Origin: Flavobacterium cupreum
GTDB taxonomy: Bacteria; Bacteroidota; Bacteroidia; Flavobacteriales; Flavobacteriaceae
Assembly (NCBI RefSeq): GCF_003996965.1
Contig: NZ_QWDM01000007.1
Coordinates: forward strand, 186,001-250,000
DNA length: 64,000 nucleotides
Direction of reading: 5' to 3'
In this document: positions 54,732 to 63,492 of the stretch, piece by piece
Position numbering within the stretch: the stretch's first letter is position 1
Layout: every line of letters begins with the position of its first letter
Translations under genes and position numbers: made by a program
Notes under the pieces: model-generated
Told to the model about the DNA's origin: nothing
Seen by the model: the letters and a program-made list of their open reading frames with translations, nothing else
The model's database searches: none

Positions 54732-55064
54732 ATGAAAGTAGATCAAAAAGGACATACCGTTACTATTAAAGACACACAGGGAGATTTTAATTCTTTTCTG
54801 GAAAAAGTAACGCAGCAATTTAAAACCTTTGAAAAACAAAATATTATAATAGATTTATTATCGCATACTGCCTTATCTGAAAAAGATATAAAGCTGTTTT
54901 TGCCACTTTCGAAGCAACAGAAAAAAGCCAAAAAATCATTTGTGATTGTAGTTGCCGACCTTGACTTTAATGCTGTTTCTGATAAGTTAACTGTTGTTCC
55001 TTCTCTTTTGGAAGCCCACGATATTATCGAAATGGAAGAAATTGAAAGAGACCTCGGATTTTAA
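54732..55064 (+). CDS. Small STAS-like protein next to rnz
   Basis: A 110-aa cytoplasmic protein of unknown function. Alternating strands and helices (HTVTIKDTQGDFNSFLEKV, NIIIDLLSH, KKSFVIVVADLD, VVPSLLEAHDIIEMEEIE) suggest a STAS-like anti-sigma-antagonist fold, but I see no conserved phospho-Ser site. In flavobacteria it is regularly adjacent to rnz and is sometimes mislabelled as the ribonuclease itself; it lacks any metal-binding motif. The stop is 100 bp before rnz, on the same strand. Confidence 0.8.
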   Translation: MKVDQKGHTVTIKDTQGDFNSFLEKVTQQFKTFEKQNIIIDLLSHTALSEKDIKLFLPLSKQQKKAKKSFVIVVADLDFNAVSDKLTVVPSLLEAHDIIEMEEIERDLGF

Positions 55065-55156
55065 TTTTAGCGTTCAGATTTTAGCGTTCAGATTTTTTGA
55101 AATCAGGAAGAATCTCTTAATAGTACTCAATCAGCAATCTAAAATCTAAAATCAAC
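55065..55156 (+). repeat. Tandem repeats before rnz
   Basis: The segment AGCGTTCAGATTTT is repeated twice (about 55068-55096), followed by two ATCTAAA heptamers (55137-55150) and a partial third, ending 14 bp before the rnz ATG. Confidence 0.65.
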
Positions 55157-55164
55157 AATCTGAA

Positions 55165-56073
55165 ATGAAGCTTACCATACTCGGCTGTTATGCAGCAACT
55201 CCAAGAACAATTACCAATCCAACTTCGCAGGTTTTAGAAATTAAGAACAGGATGTTTTTGATTGATTGCGGAGAAGGAACTCAGGTGCAGCTGCGTAAAA
55301 ACAAGATTAAATTCTCTAAAATTAATCACATTTTTATTTCGCATTTGCATGGCGATCACTTCTTTGGACTGATCGGTACGATCTCCACTTTTGCGCTCTT
55401 AGGCCGAACTACCGATTTGCACATCTATGGGCCGAAAGGGGTGAAGGAAATTATCACTTTACAGCTGAGGTTATCCAATTCCTGGACCACTTATGATTTG
55501 TTCTTTCACGAACTGGAATCGACAGAAAGCGAAGTGATTTTTGAAGATAACCGCGTTATTGTAAAAACCATTCCGTTAAAGCACCGCGTTTATACGAACG
55601 GATTTTTATTTCAGGAAAAACCAGGAGACAGGAAACTAAATGTGGAGGCTGTGCAGCACTACAATATCCACACGGCCTATTATCAAAAAATAAAAGGCGG
55701 AGGAAACGTGACACTTGATGACGGAACCGTAATCGAAAACGAAAAATTATCTTTCGATCCGATTCCTGCAGTGAGTTATGCTTTTTGCTCTGACACCGTT
55801 TACAATGAAAATATAATTTCAATTATAAAAAACGTTGACGTTTTATATCATGAATCCACCTTTTTAGAATCAGAAGCTCCACTGGCTTTAAAAACATTAC
55901 ATTCTACGGCAAAAGAAGCGGCAAAAATTGCACTAAAAGCAAATGTAAAACAATTGGTTTTAGGACATTATTCTACACGATATGACGGCATTGAGCGTTT
56001 TAGAGAAGAAGCAGCAGAAATTTTTCCGAATGTACTTTTAGGAGACGACGGAAGAAGTTTTGAGTTTGACTAA
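55165..56073 (+). CDS. rnz: Ribonuclease Z
   Basis: A 302-aa metallo-beta-lactamase-fold nuclease that trims the 3' end of tRNA precursors. HLHGDHFFG is the zinc motif, with additional ligands in PLKHRVYTNGF, FCSDT, YHESTF and LGHYSTRYDG at the expected distances. It has the length of the short form. It starts at the ATG at 55165, preceded by tandem repeats. The 54732 gene precedes it on the same strand. Confidence 0.96.
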   Translation: MKLTILGCYAATPRTITNPTSQVLEIKNRMFLIDCGEGTQVQLRKNKIKFSKINHIFISHLHGDHFFGLIGTISTFALLGRTTDLHIYGPKGVKEIITLQLRLSNSWTTYDLFFHELESTESEVIFEDNRVIVKTIPLKHRVYTNGFLFQEKPGDRKLNVEAVQHYNIHTAYYQKIKGGGNVTLDDGTVIENEKLSFDPIPAVSYAFCSDTVYNENIISIIKNVDVLYHESTFLESEAPLALKTLHSTAKEAAKIALKANVKQLVLGHYSTRYDGIERFREEAAEIFPNVLLGDDGRSFEFD

Positions 56074-56100
56074 GTGGCTGAGATTCTAAGTTGCTAAGGC

Positions 56101-56231
56101 TCTGAGTTACTAAGTTTCTAAGGTACTAAGTTTGAAATTTAATATTCCGGTAAATCCAAAATCTAAAATCTAAGAAGTCCAACAATCTAAGAAGTCCAAC
56201 AATCTAAGTCCAACAATCTAAAAATCTAAAA
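56101..56231 (+). repeat. Tandem repeats before pdxH
   Basis: Three 7-bp units (ATCCAAA, ATCTAAA, ATCTAAG; 56154-56174) are followed by two 17-bp units with AATCTAAGAAGTCCAAC and a shortened third. They end at the pdxH start. The 56074-56130 part also contains repeated CTAAGTT/TAAGGTACT motifs. Confidence 0.7.
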
Positions 56232-56232
56232 A

Positions 56233-56877
56233 ATGAATGATCTGAGCAACTATAGAAAATCGTATGAAAAAAGCGAATTGCTTGAAAGTACGATTCCCGA
56301 AGATCCAATTAATCTTTTCAACAGATGGTTTCACGAGGTAGAAGATTTTGGAGCCAGCGGAGAAGTAAATGCCATGACGGTGTCTACAATTGGCCTTGAC
56401 GGTTTTCCGAAATCAAGAGTCGTTTTGCTAAAGAAATTTTCAGAAGAAGGATTTATCTTTTACACCAATTATAATTCGGAAAAAGGAAAAGCCATAGCGG
56501 CCAATCCACACGTTTGTTTGTCTTTTTTCTGGCAGGAGATGGAACGTCAGGTGATTATAAAAGGAATTGCACAAAGAACATCTGAAAATATCTCAGACGG
56601 CTATTTTGATTCCCGTCCGGACGGAAGCAAGTTAGGTGCTATCGTCTCCAATCAGAGCGAAGTGATTCCGTCACGGACATTTTTAGAAGAAAACCTGAAA
56701 AAACTGGAGGAAGAATTTGAAGGAAAAACCATTCCGAGACCTGAAAATTGGGGCGGATTTCTTGTGACGCCTTTAGAGGTTGAATTTTGGCAGGGAAGGC
56801 CTAACAGGTTGCACGACAGAATCCGATACAGCAGCCAATCTGATTTTTCATGGAAAATTGAAAGATTGTCTTCTTAG
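56233..56877 (+). CDS. pdxH: Pyridoxamine 5'-phosphate oxidase
   Basis: A 214-aa FMN enzyme that makes pyridoxal 5'-phosphate (vitamin B6). MTVSTIGLDGFPKSRVVLLK and FYTNYNSEKGKAI match the FMN and PLP sites, FWQEMERQV fits the dimer core, and the C-terminal VEFWQGRPNRLHDRIRY with a terminal WKIERL tail is the PdxH signature. Full length. It starts at the ATG at 56233 right after the repeats. The next gene (CAP lipoprotein) is 174 bp downstream. Confidence 0.96.
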   Translation: MNDLSNYRKSYEKSELLESTIPEDPINLFNRWFHEVEDFGASGEVNAMTVSTIGLDGFPKSRVVLLKKFSEEGFIFYTNYNSEKGKAIAANPHVCLSFFWQEMERQVIIKGIAQRTSENISDGYFDSRPDGSKLGAIVSNQSEVIPSRTFLEENLKKLEEEFEGKTIPRPENWGGFLVTPLEVEFWQGRPNRLHDRIRYSSQSDFSWKIERLSS

Positions 56878-57051
56878 TTGTAAGAAATTTATTTGGCATA
56901 AAAGCTTTGTGATGTATTTCGTCGATTATGTTTGCAGTTTAAGTACAGATTAGATAAGTTTGCCCCGGAAAATTAGAATAAATATACTGAAAATAATATT
57001 TAAAGGATTTGCCCCAACATTTACTTTAAACGCTTAAGTATGCTAGTGATT

Positions 57052-57555
57052 ATGAAAAAGATTTTGCGCACCATGATGTTCGTTGTGATGCTTATCACAA
57101 TGAACTCATGTTTTGCAAAAACAGAGAAAGTACCGCACGACAAGGTTATAATTGGAACGCCCGATGAAAATTATAGCTATAATGATGCGGAGTTAGAATT
57201 GATGCAGCTTATTAACAATTACCGCGTTAGTATCGGTCTGAATGCATTAGAAAAAGTAAATCATATTTCGAACAGATGCGAAGAGCATAATAAGTATATG
57301 ATTGCAAATAATGTGTTGAACCATAAAGATTTTGCTTCGCGATCGGAGGATATTGTAAAAGTTCTTTCAGCCAAAAATGTCGCCGAAAATGTAGCTTATA
57401 ACTATAAAACTTCAGAAGCTGTCCTGAAAGCATGGCTGTCGTCTCCGGGACACAAAAAAAATATCGAAGGAAAATATACGCATTTTGGAATCTCTGTCAG
57501 TACAGATCCTGCGACAGGAAAGAAATATTATACCAATATTTTTGCGAGAATATAA
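57052..57555 (+). CDS. CAP-domain lipoprotein
   Basis: A 167-aa exported protein of the CAP/SCP superfamily. The ATG at 57052 gives a lipoprotein signal MKKILRTMMFVVMLITMNSC with Cys20. The CAP domain (about 50-165) shows LINNYRVSIGLNALEK, HNKYMIANNVLNHKDF, ENVAYNY, AWLSSPGHKKNIEG and FGISV. The conserved His/Glu residues of the cavity are mostly present. Function is unknown; such proteins bind lipids or peptidoglycan. It ends at a strong terminator. Confidence 0.9.
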   Translation: MKKILRTMMFVVMLITMNSCFAKTEKVPHDKVIIGTPDENYSYNDAELELMQLINNYRVSIGLNALEKVNHISNRCEEHNKYMIANNVLNHKDFASRSEDIVKVLSAKNVAENVAYNYKTSEAVLKAWLSSPGHKKNIEGKYTHFGISVSTDPATGKKYYTNIFARI

Positions 57556-57587
57556 ATAAAAGACACGCATACTGTTTTTTAGTGAGT

Positions 57588-57621
57588 CGTTGTAATTCTA
57601 TGAGTTACAACGTTTTTTTTT
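57588..57621 (+). terminator. Rho-independent terminator
   Basis: A perfect 8-bp stem CGTTGTAA/TTACAACG (57588-57595 with 57605-57612), 9-nt loop and a run of nine T residues, 33 bp after the CAP gene. Confidence 0.88.
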
Positions 57622-57638
57622 GATGTAAAAGAAAGGAA

Positions 57639-57814
57639 GGGATCAATTCCATAACCTGTGAATAGAGAAAAAATTACGGTACTAATTTTTTTTTTACCGC
57701 AAAGAACGCAATGATTTTTATCTGGGAATGTTTTATAAAACGCAAAGTTCGCAAAGCTGTGCGAACTTTGCGGTTATAAAAGCGAAGAAGCAAAACTTAG
57801 CGTTCTTTGCGGTA
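57639..57814. repeat. Nested-hairpin intergenic repeat, copy 2
   Basis: Outer arms 57695-57709 and 57800-57814 are the same TACCGCAAAGAACGC and its complement as in copy 1 (7156-7170 and 7279-7293). A nested perfect 13-bp hairpin (57741-57753 with 57760-57772) replaces the inner hairpin of copy 1, and both copies start with GGGATCAAT. The 57622-57965 spacer has no gene besides this element. Confidence 0.75.
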
Positions 57815-57965
57815 AAAAAATAATTTCGGTCAGGTCAGTTTCTGTTAAAAACTTCATTAAATGTTAACACAATTAAAAAAAAGGGAAGTATTAGATTTTC
57901 TTTTGTAAATTAGAACTTCAATAAAAAAGAACTTCTTTCTACGATGTTTCTAAATCCTTTTGCTT

Positions 57966-58451
57966 ATGAAAAATTTAATTTTAATACGACATGCGAAATC
58001 CAGTTGGGAAGCTCCTTTAAAAGATTTTGACCGGCCTTTGATGAAAAGAGGGATTCTGGATGCCCATGAAGTATCCACAAATATTTCAAAATTTCTGCCA
58101 AAAACATATATAGTGTGGAGCAGTACTGCCGCACGTGCTTCTGAAACCGCACTTATTTTTGCGCAAAATATTTCGTATCCCATAGAAAGCATCATATACA
58201 AAGACGATCTTTATACTTTTGATGACAAACAGCTTGAAAAAGTTATCAAATCATGTGATAATAGTTTCGAAAGCGTTATTCTTTTCGGACATAACGAGGC
58301 TATTACAAATTTTGTTAATAAATTTGGGGATGTTTTTATTGAAAATGTACCTACCTCCGGATTTGTGTCTCTGAAATTTGATTCAGAAAGCTGGGACAAC
58401 ATCAATAAAGGCAAGACACACAAAACAATTTTCCCCAAAGATTTAAAATAA
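57966..58451 (+). CDS. SixA-like phosphohistidine phosphatase
   Basis: A 161-aa histidine-phosphatase-superfamily protein, predicted to remove phosphate from phosphohistidine. The catalytic RHAKSSW motif lies at residues 8-14 after LILI, with VWSSTAARASETA, FGHNEAITNF near the C-terminus and the second catalytic His in GHNEA. I start at the ATG at 57966; the frame from 57960 uses TTG. The gene precedes ppk by 5 bp, so it is part of a sixA-ppk-ppx operon, and its substrate may be a phosphohistidine linked to polyphosphate metabolism. Confidence 0.9.
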   Translation: MKNLILIRHAKSSWEAPLKDFDRPLMKRGILDAHEVSTNISKFLPKTYIVWSSTAARASETALIFAQNISYPIESIIYKDDLYTFDDKQLEKVIKSCDNSFESVILFGHNEAITNFVNKFGDVFIENVPTSGFVSLKFDSESWDNINKGKTHKTIFPKDLK

Positions 58452-58456
58452 ATAAA

Positions 58457-60541
58457 GTGTACGAACAGAAATATATCGATAGAGAAAAAAGTTGGTTAGC
58501 GTTTAATGCAAGAGTGCTTCAGGAAGCAGCAGATAACACGGTTCCGCTTTTAGACAGGTTGCGTTTTGTTGGAATTTTTTCGAACAACTTAGATGAATTT
58601 TTCAGAGTTCGCTATGCCGCAATCCGCAGATTAAGTCTGTCCGGAATTTCAGGAGAAAAATACCTGGGAGGGGTTTCTGCACATCAGCTGATTAAGGATA
58701 TTACCGAAATCGTAATTCAGCAGCAATCCGAGAGTTTACGTATTTTAGGGAATATCGAAGCCGAACTGGAAGCCGAAAATATCTTTATCATCAATGAAGA
58801 TCAGATTACAGAACTGCAGGAGCGTTTTCTGAAAGACTTTTTTATTCAAAAATTAAGTCCGGAATTAGTGACTATTATTTTGAATGATCTGGCAGAGTTT
58901 CCGGTGCTGAAAGATACCTTAGGCTATTTGGCTGTTCGTCTGGAAATGAATACGAATGATGAGATTCGTTACGCTGTCATAGAAATCCCGAAAACAATAA
59001 ACAGGTTTGTGGTACTGCCATCCGATGATGATAAGCAATATGTGATCTTAATTGATGACGTGATTCGCCATAACCTTAAAAACATTTTTAATATTTTCGA
59101 TTATAAAAGCGTCTCAGCCCATATGATCAAAATTACACGTGATGCACAATTGGATATCGACAGCGATCTGAGCAAAAGTATGCTGGAGAAAATTGCGACA
59201 TCAGTAAAAGACAGAAGAATAGGGGAGCCGGTTCGTTTTATTTACGATAGCTTGATAGAAGAGGATACACTGCGTTTCTTTTTAGATAAAATGAAAATCG
59301 TTGAGACAGACAGTATTATTCCCGGAGGAAGATATCACAACCGCCGTGATTATATGAGTTTCCCCAATTTAGGAAGATACGATTTACTTTATAAAACCAA
59401 TGATCCACTGCCAATTCCCGGCCTGAGTATGGGAGGAAGTATCCTGGAGAAAATCAGTAAAAAAGATTATTTATTACACGCACCCTATCAGTCGTTTTCC
59501 TATTTGACGAAGTTTTTGCGTGAAGCCGCTTTAGATCCGAAAGTAACCAGTATCAAAATTACCTTATACCGTCTGGCCAAGAACTCGCAAATTATCAGTT
59601 CGTTGATCAATGCGGCCAAAAATGGCAAAAAAGTAGTCGTTCAGATCGAACTTCAGGCGCGTTTCGATGAAGCAACAAATATCTCCTACGCAGAGCAAAT
59701 GCAAACGGAAGGAATTGAACTTATTTTTGGAATAAAAGGACTAAAGGTTCACAGTAAGATTTGTGTGATTGAAAGAGTAGAAGATGATAAAACGCGTCGT
59801 TACGGGTTTATTTCTACCGGAAATTTCAATGAATCAACCGCTAAAATTTATACCGATGTAACTCTGTTTACCTGCCATCAGCAGATTCTGAAGGACATCT
59901 CTAAAATATTTGAATTTTTTGATATTAATTACAGGGTGCACAGGTACAAACATTTAATTGTATCGCCTCATTATACAAGAACGAAATTTGTAAAATTGAT
60001 AGACCGTGAAATTTTGCACGCCTTAGCAGGCAGAAAAACACATATCAAATTAAAAATGAACAGTTTGTCTGATTTTAAAATGATCGATAAACTATACGAA
60101 GCCAGTAATGCCGGAGTGAAAATTCAGCTTCAGGTAAGAGGAATCTGTTGCTTAATTCCGGGAATTCCGGGAATGAGTGAGAACATTGAAGCCATCAGTA
60201 TTGTCGATAATTACCTGGAACACACCAGAGTTTATATTTTCGGAAATGCAGGTCTGACAGAAGTCTATATTTCGTCTGCCGATTTTATGACCAGAAACCT
60301 GGACGGAAGGGTAGAAGTTACCTGCCCGATTTATGATCTTGAAATTAAGAAAGAACTAATCGATAATTTTAATATTGCCTGGAAAGGGAATGTTAAAGTG
60401 AGATACCATTCCTATAAACTAGATAACAAATACAAGCCACGAAATCATCATGCCCCGTTTAGAGCCCAGCTCGAAACCTATAAATATTACCAGAATAAAA
60501 TTGAGGCACTGGAAAATTTGCCACAAAAAATAAATCAATAA
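58457..60541 (+). CDS. ppk: Polyphosphate kinase 1
   Basis: A 694-aa enzyme that polymerises inorganic polyphosphate from ATP. It starts with a GTG codon 5 bp after the SixA gene (translational coupling). The N-terminal DREKSWLAFNARVLQEA, FSNNLDEFFRVR and the C-terminal motifs are conserved. His432 in LKVHSKIC is the phospho-acceptor and His589 in LEHTRVY the second catalytic His, with YISSADFMTRNLDGRVE near the end. Full length. ppx follows 27 bp later, so the cell can make and degrade polyP from one operon. Confidence 0.96.
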   Translation: MYEQKYIDREKSWLAFNARVLQEAADNTVPLLDRLRFVGIFSNNLDEFFRVRYAAIRRLSLSGISGEKYLGGVSAHQLIKDITEIVIQQQSESLRILGNIEAELEAENIFIINEDQITELQERFLKDFFIQKLSPELVTIILNDLAEFPVLKDTLGYLAVRLEMNTNDEIRYAVIEIPKTINRFVVLPSDDDKQYVILIDDVIRHNLKNIFNIFDYKSVSAHMIKITRDAQLDIDSDLSKSMLEKIATSVKDRRIGEPVRFIYDSLIEEDTLRFFLDKMKIVETDSIIPGGRYHNRRDYMSFPNLGRYDLLYKTNDPLPIPGLSMGGSILEKISKKDYLLHAPYQSFSYLTKFLREAALDPKVTSIKITLYRLAKNSQIISSLINAAKNGKKVVVQIELQARFDEATNISYAEQMQTEGIELIFGIKGLKVHSKICVIERVEDDKTRRYGFISTGNFNESTAKIYTDVTLFTCHQQILKDISKIFEFFDINYRVHRYKHLIVSPHYTRTKFVKLIDREILHALAGRKTHIKLKMNSLSDFKMIDKLYEASNAGVKIQLQVRGICCLIPGIPGMSENIEAISIVDNYLEHTRVYIFGNAGLTEVYISSADFMTRNLDGRVEVTCPIYDLEIKKELIDNFNIAWKGNVKVRYHSYKLDNKYKPRNHHAPFRAQLETYKYYQNKIEALENLPQKINQ

Positions 60542-60568
60542 CAAACCGAATTCAAATCATAAGGGAGC

Positions 60569-61459
60569 ATGATTAATATAAAGAAACTTGCAGCAATAGA
60601 TATCGGTTCAAATGCCATGAGGCTTCTGATATCGAATGTTGTAGAACAAGACGGCAAAGAACCGCAATTTAATAAGAGTTCGCTTGTTCGTGTGCCAATT
60701 CGTTTGGGACAAGATGCCTTTACAGTGGGAGAAATTTCAGAAGAAAATATTGATCGAATGGTAGATGCGATGAAAGCATTTAACCTTTTGATGAAAGTAC
60801 ATAAAGTAGAACGTTATATGGCATTTGCTACTTCAGCCATGCGTGAAGCCTATAATGCCAAAGAAGTAGTGGCTTTAATTAAGAAAAAAGCCGATATAAA
60901 AATCGAAATTATTGATGGTAAAAAAGAAGCCGCTATCATCGCTTCTACAGATTTACATCATTTACTAAAAACAGACGAGACTTATTTATTTGTAGATGTC
61001 GGCGGTGGAAGCACTGAATTTACTTTGTTCTCTGACGGTAAAATGATCAATTCAAGATCTTTCAAGGCCGGAACTGTTCGCTTGCTAAATAATATGGTAC
61101 ATGATATTGTCTGGGATGAAATCGAAAAATGGATCAAAACCAATACGCAGGGATATGAAGAAGTGACACTGATTGGTTCCGGAGGAAACATCAATAAATT
61201 GTTTAAAATGTCCGGAAAGCAACAGGAAAAACCGCTTTCTTATATTTATATCAATTCACAATATGCCTATTTAAATTCATTGACGTACGAACAAAGGATT
61301 ACAGAATTAGGGCTGAATTCCGATCGTGCCGACGTAATCATTCATGCGACACGTATTTACCTGAATGCCATGAAATGGAGTGGGGCACGCCAGATTTACG
61401 TTCCAAAAATCGGACTTTCCGATGGAATTGTAAAAGCAATGTATTACGGTAAAATTTAG
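60569..61459 (+). CDS. ppx: Exopolyphosphatase (Ppx/GppA family)
   Basis: A 296-aa hydrolase that degrades polyphosphate or pppGpp. AAIDIGSNAMRLLI is the phosphate-1 loop, SAMREAYN the typical helix, VDVGGGSTEF the phosphate-2 loop and GSGGNINK the third. It contains only the two ASKHA domains; the long C-terminal HD domain of E. coli Ppx is absent, which is normal for this group. Upstream, AAGGGAGC just before the ATG resembles a Shine-Dalgarno sequence, unusual for this genome. It closes the sixA-ppk-ppx operon. Confidence 0.95.
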   Translation: MINIKKLAAIDIGSNAMRLLISNVVEQDGKEPQFNKSSLVRVPIRLGQDAFTVGEISEENIDRMVDAMKAFNLLMKVHKVERYMAFATSAMREAYNAKEVVALIKKKADIKIEIIDGKKEAAIIASTDLHHLLKTDETYLFVDVGGGSTEFTLFSDGKMINSRSFKAGTVRLLNNMVHDIVWDEIEKWIKTNTQGYEEVTLIGSGGNINKLFKMSGKQQEKPLSYIYINSQYAYLNSLTYEQRITELGLNSDRADVIIHATRIYLNAMKWSGARQIYVPKIGLSDGIVKAMYYGKI

Positions 61460-61484
61460 TATTTAAACCTTAAGCAATATATTT

Positions 61485-61570
61485 TTTGCCACGAATTACA
61501 CGAATTTCCACGAATTAGTATTTTACATTAAACATAAAAATTCGCGAAAATTCGTGTAATTCGCGGCAAA
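61485..61570. repeat. CACGAATT-type hairpin repeat
   Basis: Arms of about 34 bp (61485-61518 with 61537-61570) pair with a few mismatches; the core is CGAATTACACGAATTT. Similar in style to the hairpin at 5671-5730. It lies between ppx and the TMEM175-like gene and can act as a transcription end for both directions. Confidence 0.7.
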
Positions 61571-61606
61571 CTTTTTTTAACACAGAACACCATAATTCGT
61601 AAATAA

Positions 61607-62182
61607 ATGAATAAAACAAGACTTGAAGCCTTTAGTGATGGTGTGTTGGCGATTATCATAACGATCATGATTTTAGAAATCAAAGTGCCACATGGAGTCG
61701 AGTTTGCCGATTTAAAACCGCTTATCCCGAAGTTTTTAAGTTATGTGCTAAGTTTTATTTATGTTGGAATTTACTGGAACAACCACCACTATTTAATTCA
61801 CAGTCTCACCAAAATCAACGGAAAAATCCTTTGGGCCAATCTGCATCTGCTTTTCTGGCTATCCTTAATTCCTGTAGCAACAGGCTGGATGGGAGAACAT
61901 AACTTCGCAAAAGCTGCTATGACTTTGTATGGCGTAGTTTTATTGCTGTCTTCTGTAGCCTATTTTATTTTGCAAAGGACTATAATTCTCAGCGAGGGAA
62001 AAAAGTCAGTAATAGCAAAAGCAATAGGAAAAGATGTCAAAGGAAATGTTTCCTCTGTTTTATACATAATTGGAATCGTCTTTTCGTTTTACAATGAATG
62101 GATTTCAGGTGCTGCGTACTTTATAGTGGCAATGTCCTGGCTTATTCCGGATAAAAGAATCGAAAGAGTTTTTTCAAAATAA
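61607..62182 (+). CDS. TMEM175-family (DUF1211) membrane protein
   Basis: A 191-aa integral membrane protein with about six transmembrane helices and the RxxxFSDG motif (RLEAFSDGVLAI) at residues 4-15 that marks the TMEM175 family of potassium channels. NNHHYLIHSLTKIN and HLLFWLSLIPVATGW are in the second and third helices. The bacterial members form potassium-selective tetramers. The hairpin repeat lies upstream. No neighbour suggests a particular role. Confidence 0.9.
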   Translation: MNKTRLEAFSDGVLAIIITIMILEIKVPHGVEFADLKPLIPKFLSYVLSFIYVGIYWNNHHYLIHSLTKINGKILWANLHLLFWLSLIPVATGWMGEHNFAKAAMTLYGVVLLLSSVAYFILQRTIILSEGKKSVIAKAIGKDVKGNVSSVLYIIGIVFSFYNEWISGAAYFIVAMSWLIPDKRIERVFSK

Positions 62183-62276
62183 CTATATGACAGTTTACAT
62201 TTCCTTAAAATTAATAGAAGATGAATTGTAAAAATATAGTTGTAAGTTCGTTTCTGTAAAACCATTTTGACAAAGG

Positions 62277-62834
62277 ATGAAAAAAAGAATACTTACTATA
62301 TTTTTAACTTTTAATATTTTAGGATTGTTGAGCGCCTGCTTTCCGGATTGTCCTGAAGAAAAATATTATGATTATCATACAATAATAGCTAGTGTAGGTT
62401 ATCCTAAAGTTTTAGCAAGTGAAAAATTAGTCTTTGGCTATAAGATAGATTGGGATAATCGTGAATATTTGGCTGAAAAAAAGATAAATTTCAACTTTTT
62501 GAATGCAATATATGCGACAACTAAATGTCAAAAAGGATATGAAGGTGAAAAATATCCCTTGATTAGAATTTCAATTAAAAGCGATGCAGCTTTTAATACC
62601 AATTTTCCAGCCGGTTCTGAATTAAATAGTATTGTTACCACACATGGTTATGATGTTAATGATAAGCTTATTGAAGGTTTTCTGGCTGATTTAAATCCAG
62701 CTACATTGAATACTTATGCCATGAAAATAGCTTTAAAACCTGAAATTTTTAAAAAACACAGGTTTACAATAGAAATTGAAAAATCAAATCATGAGATTTT
62801 AAAAGCGACAACTGAAGAAGTAACATTTGAATAA
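62277..62834 (+). CDS. Lipoprotein of unknown function
   Basis: A 185-aa exported protein with a lipoprotein signal (MKKRILTIFLTFNILGLLSAC, lipidated Cys21) and a cysteine-containing start of the mature part (CFPDCPEE). The rest is a single beta-rich domain (ISIKSDAAFNTNF, IALKPEIFKKHRFTIEIEKS). I cannot assign a family. The gene is followed by the Crp-family regulator after 26 bp, with which it may be cotranscribed. Confidence 0.8.
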   Translation: MKKRILTIFLTFNILGLLSACFPDCPEEKYYDYHTIIASVGYPKVLASEKLVFGYKIDWDNREYLAEKKINFNFLNAIYATTKCQKGYEGEKYPLIRISIKSDAAFNTNFPAGSELNSIVTTHGYDVNDKLIEGFLADLNPATLNTYAMKIALKPEIFKKHRFTIEIEKSNHEILKATTEEVTFE

Positions 62835-62860
62835 AATCGATTTTTTACTACTAAATTATA

Positions 62861-63430
62861 ATGTTAAAAATGAAATCTGTTTTTCAATCCCTCCAAATAA
62901 TTCCACAGCAGGAATTAGAGCAATTAGACACTTTAATTACTTTTCGAAAACTCAAAAAAGGAGAACTTTTACTGAAGGAAAATCAGGTTTGCAATGAAAT
63001 TGTATTTATTAAAAAAGGCATTTTGAGATCTTATTTTTTCAATCATCAGGGCGATGAAATAACAAATTGTTTTGCTTTTGAAAATGAATTTATGGCTTCC
63101 TTTTCAAGCTTCATAACCCAAAATATTGCTGAAGAAAACATTCAGGCACTCGTTGATACAGAATTGCAGGTCATCAGCCGTGAAAGTTTGGAGAAGCTTT
63201 ATAAATCAGGCATTCACTGGCAGGAAATAGGCCGTAAACTGACTGAAATGGAATACGTAATACTTCAAAAAAGGATGATTTCTTTTCAGAAATTATCCGG
63301 AACCCAGCGATATGAAGAGCTTTATAAAAATCACCAAAAATACATTCAGTTGATTCCGCTTCAATATTTAGCTTCTTATCTCGGTGTTACACCGAGACAT
63401 TTAAGCCGTATCCGGAAAGCGATTTTTTAG
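62861..63430 (+). CDS. Crp/Fnr-family transcriptional regulator
   Basis: A 189-aa regulator. The cyclic-nucleotide-binding-like N-terminal beta-roll (about 15-115, KKGELLLKENQVCNEIVFI, ITNCFAFENEFMASF) lacks the Arg-Ser-Ala cAMP motif, so its ligand is unknown. A dimer helix (LTEMEYVILQKRMISF) and a short C-terminal HTH (YLASYLGVTPRHLSRIRK) follow. An ATG at 62870 is an alternative start. It lies after the lipoprotein and before the partial NAD(P)-binding gene, which it might control. Confidence 0.9.
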   Translation: MLKMKSVFQSLQIIPQQELEQLDTLITFRKLKKGELLLKENQVCNEIVFIKKGILRSYFFNHQGDEITNCFAFENEFMASFSSFITQNIAEENIQALVDTELQVISRESLEKLYKSGIHWQEIGRKLTEMEYVILQKRMISFQKLSGTQRYEELYKNHQKYIQLIPLQYLASYLGVTPRHLSRIRKAIF

Positions 63431-63465
63431 GACATTTGTCCGGTAATCGGGAGATATTCCATTAT

Positions 63466-63473
63466 TATTTTTG
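63466..63473 (+). promoter_or_regulatory. Putative -7 box
   Basis: TATTTTTG fits TAnnTTTG, 19 bp before the ATG at 63493. No TTG lies at the normal -33 spacing. Confidence 0.5.
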
Positions 63474-63492
63474 CTAAAAACAATATATAATA

